A stretch of DNA of 64,000 bases, taken from NCBI RefSeq assembly GCF_009498035.1, contig NZ_CP034550.1:6758001-6822000 (forward strand), in the 5' to 3' direction. Position 1 is the first letter of the stretch. Every line of letters begins with the position of its first letter. The position numbers and the translations under genes were made by a program. Positions 1-10,200 of this stretch are shown here, in pieces. The notes beneath the pieces are model-generated. The model worked only from the letters and a program-made list of their open reading frames with translations. It was not told where the DNA came from and did not search any database. Source of the DNA: Saccharothrix syringae (GTDB taxonomy: Bacteria > Actinomycetota > Actinomycetes > Mycobacteriales > Pseudonocardiaceae).

Positions 1-269
1 ACCTGCTCGCGGCGCACCGGCGGGTGGGTGGGGTTCAACCAGACGAACGGCACCTCGGCCCGCAGGGCGGCCACCAGCGCGATCACCGCCGGCAGGCCCT
101 CGTCCACCTCCACCGCCAGGACCTCGCCGGGGGCCAACCCCAGCGCCCGCAGCACCGCGGCGCACCGGTCCACCAGTGCCGCCAGCTCGCCGTAGCCGGT
201 CACGCCCTCGGCGCTGTGCACGGCCGGCGCGGCCGGGTCGTGCCCGGTCAGCCGTTCCCAGGCGTTCAC
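1..269 (-). CDS. AMP-dependent acyl/aminoacyl ligase, N-terminal part (runs off the window)
   Basis: Only about the first 89 residues are visible; the rest lies left of base 1. The protein opens with a GTG codon that overlaps the stop of the preceding KAS III-like gene by 4 bases (GTGA), so the two are translationally coupled. The visible part has the layout of an ANL-superfamily N-terminus: a PAVHS stretch, the TGYGELAALVDRCAAVLRALG helix region, then GEVLAVEVDEGLPAVIALVAALRAEVPFVWLNP, which matches the A1/A2 core region. The AMP-binding loop and C-terminal lysine are not in view, so whether it activates a fatty, aryl or amino acid cannot be judged. Its place behind the synthetase and the KAS III-like gene suggests it supplies an acyl or aminoacyl group to the same pathway. 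Confidence 0.75.
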   Translation of the reverse strand, partial: MNAWERLTGHDPAAPAVHSAEGVTGYGELAALVDRCAAVLRALGLAPGEVLAVEVDEGLPAVIALVAALRAEVPFVWLNPTHPPVRREQ

Positions 270-1255
270 GGCGCCTGCCCCGTCACCTCGACCACCGCCA
301 GCGTGCAGGCGAACCCGCTGCCCCCGCCGACCAGCAGCACCGCGTCGCCGGGGCGCACCGCGCCGGTCGTCACCAGGTGGTGCAGGCCGACCAGGTTGTC
401 GGCGGCGCCCAGGTGCCCGGTCGTCGCGCCGAAGTCCCAGGTGGACAGGGTGTCGTCGAGGCCGAGGATGCGGAACAGGCCGAGGTTCACCGGTTCGGTG
501 GCCACCACCGGCACCGCGCGGGTGATCCGGTCGGCGGTGGTGCCGGCCTCGTCCAGCACCTGCTCGAAGGTTTCCGTGATCACGTCCCTGATCCGCTCCA
601 GGTGCTCGTGCACGGGCACCACGTGGTGGTACCGCTCGCGCATCGCGGTGAAGTCCACCGGCTCGGCACCGGCCGGGAACCCGTCGCCGCGCGACTCCGC
701 CTCCAGGCCGTTGTCGTAACCGGTGGCGATGGCGGTGATCCGGGCGAAGCCGCCGTGCGCGCCCAGCAGCAGCGCACCGGCGCCGTCGCCGAACACCGCC
801 TGGGAGTCGCAGTTCCACCGGTCGAAGCCCGCCGCGTCGAACCGGTCCGCCGCGGTGACCAGCACGTGGCCACCGCCGTCGGCGAGCAGTCGCGCGCCCA
901 GTTCCACCGCGGCCAGGCCGCCGTTGCAGGACTGGAGCACGTCGTAGCCGGGCACGTCGGCGCCGACCGCGTGCGCCGCCACGTACGGCGCGGCGGACCA
1001 GTACCGGGCCCCCTGGGAGTCGAGGTAGGTGTGCAGCACCGCCCGCACCGGCGGCGGCGAACCACCCAGTGCCTCCTTCGCCGCCAGCACGGCCATCTCG
1101 GCCGCCACGTGCTCGTCGGCGACGCACACCGAGGTGATCCCGCCGGCCTCGGCCTGCTCGGCGGAGTACCAGCCCCGGGACACGGCGTCGGCGGTCTCGA
1201 CCCGCGCGGGCAGGTGGGCGCCGAGGCCCGCGACGTACAGGTCGGGCGTTCGCAT
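266..1255 (-). CDS. KAS III-like (FabH-fold) acyltransferase
   Basis: A 329-residue thiolase-fold protein of the ketoacyl synthase III family. The acyl-accepting cysteine is C110 in LQSCNGG. FabH enzymes that run a decarboxylating condensation carry HQAN and NTSAAS motifs further on. Here the first region reads ATEPVNLGLFRI, without the histidine, and the second reads TTGHLGAADNLVGL. That GHLGAxD pattern is, from memory of the family, typical of KAS III relatives acting as acyltransferases (CerJ type) rather than condensing enzymes. The ATG has an AAGGGGA ribosome site and follows the synthetase by 10 bases, so it belongs to the NRPS operon. Likely role (inference): transfer of an acyl or aminoacyl group between a carrier and the peptide product or a second acceptor. 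A true chain-extending role is possible but less likely. Confidence 0.8.
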   Translation of the reverse strand: MRTPDLYVAGLGAHLPARVETADAVSRGWYSAEQAEAGGITSVCVADEHVAAEMAVLAAKEALGGSPPPVRAVLHTYLDSQGARYWSAAPYVAAHAVGADVPGYDVLQSCNGGLAAVELGARLLADGGGHVLVTAADRFDAAGFDRWNCDSQAVFGDGAGALLLGAHGGFARITAIATGYDNGLEAESRGDGFPAGAEPVDFTAMRERYHHVVPVHEHLERIRDVITETFEQVLDEAGTTADRITRAVPVVATEPVNLGLFRILGLDDTLSTWDFGATTGHLGAADNLVGLHHLVTTGAVRPGDAVLLVGGGSGFACTLAVVEVTGQAP

Positions 1256-1265
1256 CCGGTCCCCT

Positions 1266-4200
1266 TCAGCGGAGCTTCGCGGCCAGGACCGGCCCGATCT
1301 GGGCCAGTGACTCGGGTTGGGTCATGCGGTGGTGCCGGCTGACGACGTCGTGGTCCTCGATGGTGCCGCCGACGTAGCGCCGCCACGCCTCGGGCGTGGC
1401 CACCCGCGGGTCCAACGTGGAGGTGAACAGCAGCAGGTCGCCGGGGAAGAAGTCCGGGACGTGCTCGGCGGCCAGCCGGGTGTTGTTCAGCATGGTGTCC
1501 GCGATGGCCGTCACGTGCCGCTCGGACAGGCTGGCCAGCGCGCTGCCCCGGCCGCGCAGGATGGCCACGAACTGCTCGAAGGTGACCGGGTCGTCGGTGT
1601 CCGGGGTGCCGTCCAGCGCGAACCGCACGGGCTCGTCCTCGCGCGGGGTGCCGAACAGCAGGAGCAGCAGCGCCAGGATGCTGCGCTCGCTGGGCACCGG
1701 CTTCTCGGGGAGGTCGCACACCGGGGTGGAGTCGAGCATGGTCAGCGTGGCGACCCGCTCACCGCGCCGGTGCAGCTCGGTGGCCACGGCGTGGGCGACC
1801 AGACCGCCGAAGGACCAGCCGAGCAGGTGGTAGGGACCGGTCGGCCGCACCGCGCGGATCTCGTCGGCGTACTCGGCGGCCATCTGCCGCACCGAGGTGG
1901 GCAGGGGGCCGCCGCCGGCGAGGTTGCGGGCCTGCACCGCGTAGATCGGGCGGTCCGGGCCGAGGTGCCGGAGCAGGCCGCTGTAGGCCCAGCCCAGGCC
2001 GCCGGCCGGGTGGACGCAGAACAGCGGTTCCCGGGTGCCCCTCGCCCGCAGGGGCAGGATCACGTCCACCGCCGCGGCGGGTTCGTCCACGTCCAGGTGG
2101 GACGCCAGCTCGGCCGGTGTCGGGCGCTCGAACAGGGTGCGCAGCCCCGGTTCGACGCCCAGGGTCGCGCCGATCCGGGCGATCAGGCGGGTGGCCAGCA
2201 GGGAGTGCCCGCCCAGCGCGAAGAAGTCGTCGTCGATGCCGACCTCCGGCACGCCGAGGACTTCCGCGAACAGCCCGCAGAGCAGTTCCTCCTGCGGGGT
2301 TCGCGGCGCCCGGCCACCGCCCGCGGCGAGGTCGGGCGCCGGCAGGGCGGCGCGGTCGAGCTTGCCGTTCACCGACAGCGGCAGGTCGTCCAGCGGCACG
2401 AACACCGACGGCACCATGAACCCGGGCAGCCGGTCGCGCAGGAACCGCCTCAGCACCGGCCCGTCCACCGGCGGCACCACGTAGGCCACCAGCCGGTCCT
2501 CCCGCGCCGTCACCACGGCCTGTGCCACGTCGGGGTGCTCGCGCAGCGCCGTTTCGACCTCGCCCAGCTCGACCCGGAACCCGCGCACCTTCACCTGGTG
2601 GTCGGCCCGGCCCACGAACTCCAGCTCCCCGTCCGGGCGCCACCGCACCAGGTCCCCGGTCCGGTACATCCGGCTGCCCGGCGGACCGGACACGTCCGCC
2701 ACGAACCGCTCGGCCGTCAACGCGGGCCGGCGCAGGTAGCCCCGCGCCACCCCCAGGCCGGCGATGTACAGCTCACCCACCACGCCCGGCGGCACGGGGC
2801 GCAGGCCGGCGTCCAGCACGTGCAGCCGGGTGTTCGCCACCGGGCTGCCCAGCGGCGGTGGCAGCGGTATCGTCTCCGCCAGCGGGTCGGACATGCCGGC
2901 GCAGGCCGTGGCCTCGGTGGGCCCGTACGCGTTGACCACCCGCCGGCCGCCGGCCCAGGCGGCCACCAGCGCCGGTGGGCAGATCTCCCCGCCGAGCACC
3001 AGGGTGCGCAGCGCCGGCAGCGGTTCCACCGGCACGGTGGTCAGCGTGGCGGTCGGGATGAACGCGTGGGTGATCCGCTGCTCGGCCAGCACCTCGGCGA
3101 GGGCGGAGCCGGCCAGCGGGACCGGCGGCGGGATCACCAGGGCGGCTCCGGCCGGGAACGCCATCAGCTGCTCGATGACCGACAGGTCGAAGCTGGGCGA
3201 GGAGAACTGGAGCACCCGGTCGCCCGGCCCGATCGCGTACCGCCCGGTCTGCGAGCGGGCGAGGCTCGCGACACCGGCGTGGGTGTTGACCACCGCTTTC
3301 GGCTTGCCGGTCGAGCCGGAGGTGTAGATCACGTACGCGGCGTTGTCCGGCCGCACCGGGACGGCGGGGTTGTCGGCCGGGTAGGCCGCGGCGGCCTCGG
3401 GGATTTCGGTCAGCACCAGCGCGGGTCGGGCGTCGTCGAGCATGAACGCGATCCGCTCGGCCGGGTACTCCGGGTCCACCGGCAGGTACGCGCCGCCTGC
3501 CTTGGTCACCGCCAGCAGGGCGATGACCAGCTCGGCGGACCGGTGCATCCGCAGCGCCACGATCCGCTCCGGGCCGATCCCCCGCTCGACCAGCAGCCGG
3601 GCCAGGCGGTTGGCCCGCTCGTCGACCTCCCGGTAGGTCAGTTCGACCCCGGCGTCGACGAGGGCCACGGCATCGGGCGCCTGCTGCTCGAACAGGGTCG
3701 CCAGGGTCGCGGTCGGGACCGGGGTGGCGGTGTCGTTGTAGGCGTGCAACCGCTTCCGCTCGTCGTCGGTGAGGACGTCGAACCCGCCGACGGGGCGGTC
3801 GGGCGCCGCGGTCAACGCTCGCAGCAGGTCGGTCCAGCGGGTGACGAGGGTTTCGACGCTGCCGCGGTCGAACAGGTCGGTGCTGTACTCGACGACACCG
3901 CGCACCCCGTCGGCCGCGCCGTCGGGGCCGCGCCGCTCCCAGAGGCTGAACGCGAGGTCGAACTCGGCGGTGGTGGCGGGTGTCGGGACCTGGCCGACGT
4001 CGAGGCCGGGCAGGGAGAAGTCCGGTCCCGGCGCGTTCTGCAGCGCCAGCACGACCTGGACCAGCGGGTGGCGGGACAGGGAGCGGGTGGGGTTGAGGAC
4101 TTCGACCAGGTACTCGAACGGCACGTCCTGGTGGGCGTAGGCGTCCAGGGCCGTTTCCCGGACCCGTCCCACCAACTCGGCGAAGGTCGGGTTCCCCGAG

Positions 4201-7200
4201 GTGTCGGTCCGCAGCACCAGGGTGTTGACGAAGAACCCGACCAGGTCGTCCAAAGCCTGGTCGGTGCGACCCGCGATCGGGCAGCCCACCGGGATGTCGT
4301 TGCCCGCACCCAGCTTGGTCAGCAGGGCGGCCAGACCGGCCTGCAACACCATGAACACGCTCGCCCCGAGCCGCCGGGCCAGCGCCGCCAGGTCGCGGTG
4401 CAGCGCCGCGTCGAGGTGCACCGGCACGCCGTCACCGCGGTAGGAGTTGACGGCCGGGCGGGGGCGGTCGGTGGGCAGCTCCAACTGGTCGGGCAACCCG
4501 GCCAACTGCCCGGTCCAGTAGGCCAACTGCTCCGCGGCCAGGCTGTCCTCATCGGACTGGTCCCCCAGCAGGCGCCGCTGCCAGAGGGTGTAGTCCGCGT
4601 ACTGGACCGGGAGCGGCGACCAGTCCGGTGCCTTGTTCTCGCAGCGAGCGGCGTACGCCGTGGCCAGGTCGTGCGACAGCGGGGACATCGACCAGCCGTC
4701 GGCGGCGATGTGGTGCACCACCAGCGCCAACACGTGCACGTCCGGGGCCAGCTCGAACAACGTCGTCCGGATCGGCGGCTCCGCGGCCAGGTCGAACTGG
4801 TACCGCGTCGCGCCCTCCACCGCCGCCGACAGCCCGGACTCGTCGACCCGGGTGATCCCCAACGAGGGCGCGGTGTCGACGACCTGCTGGCAGGCGACCC
4901 CGTCCACCTGGGGGAACACCGTGCGCAGGCTTTCGTGGCGCGTCACCACGTCGACGAGCGCGGCTCGCAGCGCGTCGCGGTCCAGCCGACCGGTCAGGCG
5001 CAGGGTGAGGGCGATGTTCTGGCTGACGCCCTCCAACCGGTGCAGGAACCAGAGCCGGTGCTGGGCGAAGGACAGCGGCAGGACGTCGGGGCGCTCCCCG
5101 GCGGTCAGCGGCAGCCGGGCTTCGTCCGCGCCGCGCACCAGCCGCGCCACGCCGGCGACCGTCGGGTGGTCGAACAGGGCGCGCAGGCCCACCTCCACGC
5201 CCAGGGTCGCCCGGATGCGGGCGATCAACCGGGTGGCCAGCAGGGAGTGCCCGCCCAGCGCGAAGAAGTCGTCGTCGACGCCGACCCGGGCGACCTTCAG
5301 CACCTCGGCGAACAGCCCGCAGAGCAGGTCCTCCTGCGGGGTGCCCGGCGCCCGGCCGCGCACCGCGGCCGGCTCCGGCACCGGCAGGGCGGCCCGGTCC
5401 AGCTTGCCGTTCACCGTGAGCGGCAGGCGTTCGAGCGGCACGAACACCGAGGGCACCATGAAGTCCGGCAGCCGGTCGCGGACGAAGTCGCGCAGCACCT
5501 CGCCCCGTTCCGCCGTCACGACGTAGGCCACCAGCCGGTCCTCCCGCGCCAGCACGGCGACCTGCTCCACGCCGGGGTGGGCGCGCAACACCGACTCGAC
5601 CTCGCCCAGCTCGACCCGGAACCCCCGCACCTTCACCTGGTGGTCGACCCGGCCGACGAACTCCAGCTCACCGTCGTGCCAGCGGACGAGGTCCCCGGTC
5701 CGGTACATCCGGCTCCCGGCCGGCCCGTGCGGGTCGGCCACGTACCGCTGGGCGGTCAGCCCCGGCTGGCGCAGGTACCCGCGGGACATCGACAGGCCGC
5801 TGATGTACAGCTCACCCACCACGCCCGGCGGCACCGGCCGCAACGCGGGGTCCAGCACGTGCACCCGGGAGTTCGGCATGGGCCTGCCGATCGGCGCCGG
5901 CTGCGGGCAGTCGAGGTCCGGGGGCACCAGGTAGGTGGTGATGACGTGCGTCTCGGACGGGCCGTAGTGGTTGTGCAGCCGCCGGCCCGGGGCCCGGTGG
6001 AAGAACTCGCGCACCTCGTCGTCCAGGACCAGCGGCTCACCGCCCTGCGCGATGTCCAGCAGGCGGGGCAGGCTCCGGCCCTGCTCGTTGGCGGCCTGCG
6101 CGAGGCCGCGCACCACCAGGTTCGGCGCGAACAGCTCGGTGACGTCGTGCCGGTCCAGCCACTCGGCCAGCAGGGCGGAGTCGTGCCGCACCTCGTCGGT
6201 CGGCACCACCAGCGTCTTCCCGTACACCAGGGTCGACAGGACCTCCTGCACCGACACGTCGAAGCTGAGCGCGGTGAACTGCGCGGTGCGCGCCCCGGGT
6301 CCGCCGGGGAAGGCCGTGCGGTGCCACAGCAGGAGGTTCACCAGGCCACCTGCGGACATGACCACGGCCTTGGGGGTGCCGGTGGACCCGGAGGTGTAGA
6401 TCACGTACGCGGCGTTCGCGGGGCGCGCCCGCGGACCGGGGTCGGTCTCCGGGGCGCGGCCGATCTCCGCGGCGGTTCCCGGGTCGTCCACCACCAGCCG
6501 GGGCACGTCCGCGGGCGTGAAACCGGCGTGGGTGAGCAGCAGGGACGGCCGGGCGTCGCGGAGCATGAACGAGATCCGCTCGGCCGGGTACTCCGGGTCC
6601 ACCGGCAGGCAGGCGGCGCCGGTCTTGAACACGGCCAGCAGCGCCACGATCATCTCGGCCGACCGGGGCAGCGCCAGCGCCACGACCTGCTCGGCGCCGA
6701 CGCCGCGGGCGATCAGGGCGTGCGCCAACCGGTTGGCCCGGGCGTTGAGCCGGCCGTAGGTGACCGTGGTCTCCTCGAACACGACGGCGGGCGCGTCCGG
6801 GGTGGCCCGCACCTGCGCCTCGAACATCGCCGGCAGGCTGGTCGCGGGGACCGGGGCGGCGGTGTCGTTGTAGGCCCGCAACCGGCGGTGTTCCTCGGCG
6901 CTGAGCACGTCGACCCGGCTGATCGGCAGCCCGGGGTCCGCGACCGCGGTGTGCAGCAGGTGCACCCAGCGGGCCACGAAGGACTCGACGCCGGCCCGGT
7001 CGAACAGGTCCGTGGCGTACTCCAGGACCCCGCCGATGCCCTCGGCGGTGCCGCCGGGGCCGCGCCGCTCGGTGAGGTCGAACGACAGGTCGAACTTGGC
7101 GGTGGTGGTGGGGGTGGGGACGAACTCGACGTCCAGGCCGGGCAGGGTGAAGTCGGTCTGCGGGGCGTTGTGCAGCGCCAGCATGACCTGGAAGAGGGGG

Positions 7201-10200
7201 TGGCGGGACAGCGAGCGGGTGGGGTTGAGGACTTCCACCAGGTACTCGAACGGCACGTCCTGGTGGGCGTAGGCGTCCAGGGCCGTCTCCCGGACCCGCT
7301 TGACCAGGTCGTCGAAGGTGGGGTCGCCGGAGGTGTCGGTCCGCAGCACCAGGGTGTTGACGAAGAACCCGACCAAATCGTTCAACGCCTGGTCGGTGCG
7401 ACCGGCGATCGGGCTCCCCACCGGGATGTCGTCGCCGGCACCCAGCTTCGTGAGCAGGGCGGCCAACCCCGCCTGCAACACCATGAACACGCTCGCCCCG
7501 CACCGACGCGCCAGCTCCACCAGCCCGGCGTGCAGGTCGGCGTCCAGTCGGACGAGGACGTGGTCGCCGCGGTGGGAGGCGACCGTGGGGCGCGGGCGGT
7601 CGGTGGGCAGTTGCAGCTGGTCGGGCAGCCCGGCCAGCTGCCCGGTCCAGTAGGCCAGTTGCTCGGCGAAGGCGCTGTCCTCGTCGAACCGGTCCCCCAG
7701 CAGGCTCCGCTGCCACAGCGTGTAGTCCGCGTACTGCACCGGGAGCGGCGACCACCGCGGTTGCCGCCCCTCCCGCCGCGCCGCGTACGCCCGGGCCAGG
7801 TCCAGCGCCAGCGGGCTCAACGACCAGCCGTCGGCGGCGATGTGGTGCACCAGGATCAGCAGCACGTGCTCGTCCCGGGCCAGCTCGAACAGCGTCGTCC
7901 GGATCGGCGGCTCCGACGCGAGGTCGAAGTGGTGCTCCACCGCCGCCGGCAGCAGCTCCGCCAGGTCGTCGACCCGGATGACGTCCAGCACGGGGGTGAC
8001 GTCCAGGACTTGCTGGTGCGCCACGCCCTCCACCTGGGGGAAGACCGTGCGCAGGCTCTCGTGCCGCAGCACGACGTCGCCGAGCGCGGCCTGGAGCGCG
8101 TGGCGGTCGAGCCCGCCGACCAGGCGCAGGGCGAGCGACACGTTGTAGGTGGAGTTGGGGCCCGCCACCTGGTCCAGGAACCACAGCCGCTGCTGCGCGA
8201 ACGACAGCGGCACCTCGGCCGGTCGCTCCCCCGCGGTCAACGCCCGCCGGGCCCGGCCCACCCGGTCCAGGCAGGCCGCCACGCCGGCCACCGTCGGGAC
8301 CTCGAACACGAGCCGCAGCCCGAGTTCCACGCCGAGGGTCGCCCGCACGCGGGCCACCAGCTGGGTGGCCAGCAGCGAGTGCCCGCCCAGGGCGAAGAAG
8401 TCGTCGTCGACGCCCACCCCGGGCACGCCCAGCACCTCGGCGAACAGCCCGCACAGCACCTGCTCCCGCGGTGTCCGCGGCGCCCGGCCGACCGCGAGCG
8501 GCGCCTCCGGCACCGGCAGCGCGGCCCGGTCCAGCTTGCCGCTGGCGGCCAGCGGCAGGCCCTCCAGCACCACGAACGCCGACGGCACCATGTAGTCCGG
8601 CAACCGCTCCCGCAGGTAGGCCCGCAGCTCCTCCGGCTGCCGCGCCGTCACGACGTACGCGACCAGTCGCTGGTCCCCCGGGCGGTCCTCGCGCACCACC
8701 ACCACGACCTGGTCGACCCCGTCGTGCCCGCGCAGCACCGCCTCGACCTCGCCCAGCTCGACCCGGAACCCGCGCAGCTTGACCTGGTCGTCGGCCCGGC
8801 CCACGAACTCCAGCCCGCCGGCGCGCCACCGGACCAGGTCCCCGGTCCGGTACATCCGGGTGCCCGGCGGCCCGAACGGGTCGGCCACGAACCGCCCGGC
8901 GGTCAGCCCGGGCCGCCCCAGGTAGCCCCGGGCCGGCCCGACGCCGGCCACGTACAGCTCGCCCACCACGCCCGGCGGCACCGGTCGCAGCGCCGCGTCC
9001 AGCACGTGGGTCCGGGTGTTGGCCACCGGGCGGCCCAGCACGGGAACGGGCGAGTCGCCCAGTGACGCGGTGAGCGAGTCGACGGCGCACTCCGTCGGGC
9101 CGTAGAAGTTGAACGCCAAGACCTCCGGCTTCGCGCGCAGTTCCGCCCAGAACCGCTCGGAAATGGCCTCGCCGCTCACCATGACCGCCACCGGGTGCGC
9201 TCCCGGTCCGTCGAGCAGCCCTTCGGCCACCAGTTGCCGCAGGTACGACGGCGTGGTGTCCAGGTAGTCGAGGTGCCGCTCGGCGGCGTAACGCACGAAC
9301 TCGCGCGGGTCGGACCAGGTGGCGTCGTCCACCACGTGCAACTCGTGCCCGGCGAAGATCCACAGCAGTTGGTCCCACGAGGCGTCGAACGACAGCGAGG
9401 AGGTCTGGGCGATGCGCAGCCGCTCGCGACCGGCCTTCGCCGCGGTCCGCGCGAACAGGTTCACCCGGTGGTGGTGGAACAGGTTGACGATGCCGCGATG
9501 GGTGGCGACCACCGCCTTGGGCGCGCCGGTGGAGCCGGAGGTGTGGATCACGTACGCCGGGTGCTCCGGGTGGATCGGCGCCTCGAAGTCGGTGTCCGGG
9601 TAGTCGGCCGCCGCGGCCAGGCCGGTGGCGGTCAGCACGCAGGCGGGCCGCACGCCGTCGAGCATGGCGTCGATCCGGGCGGCCGGGTAACCGGGGTCGA
9701 TCGGCACGTAGGCGCCGCCGGCTTTCAGCACGGCCAGGATCGCCACGACGGCGTCGGCGGACCGCGGCACGAGCAGCGCCACCAGTGACTCCGGGCCGAC
9801 CCCCCGGTCGGCCAGCAGCCGGGCCAGTTGGTTCGCGCGGGCGTTGAGCTGCGCGTAGGTGAGGGTGGTGTCGCCGAACACGACGGCGGTGTCGTCCGGG
9901 GTGCGCGCCGCCTGGGCCGCGAACAGGGCGGGCAGGGTGCCGGTCGGGACCGGGGCGCCGGTGTCGTTGTGGTCGGCCAGGTGGCGCAGTTCGTCGGCGC
10001 TGAGCACGTCGATCCGGCCCAGTGGCCGGTCCGGGGCGGTGACCGCCGCGGTCAGCAGGCGCTGCCAGCGCTCCACCAGGGTGGTCGCGGTGGCCTGGTC
10101 GAACAGGTCCGCGGAGTATTCGAGGGTGCCGACGATGCCGCCCGGGAGGCCGTCCGGGCCGTGCCGCTCGGACAGGCTGAACGCGAGGTCGAACGCGCCG

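Noticed and set aside
1317..9065. Very long rightward open frame antisense to the NRPS (also 9,828-14,795)
   Set aside because: It is the complement shadow of a high-GC gene: Arg/Gly/Val-rich, no family motif, and the opposite strand encodes unmistakable NRPS domains.
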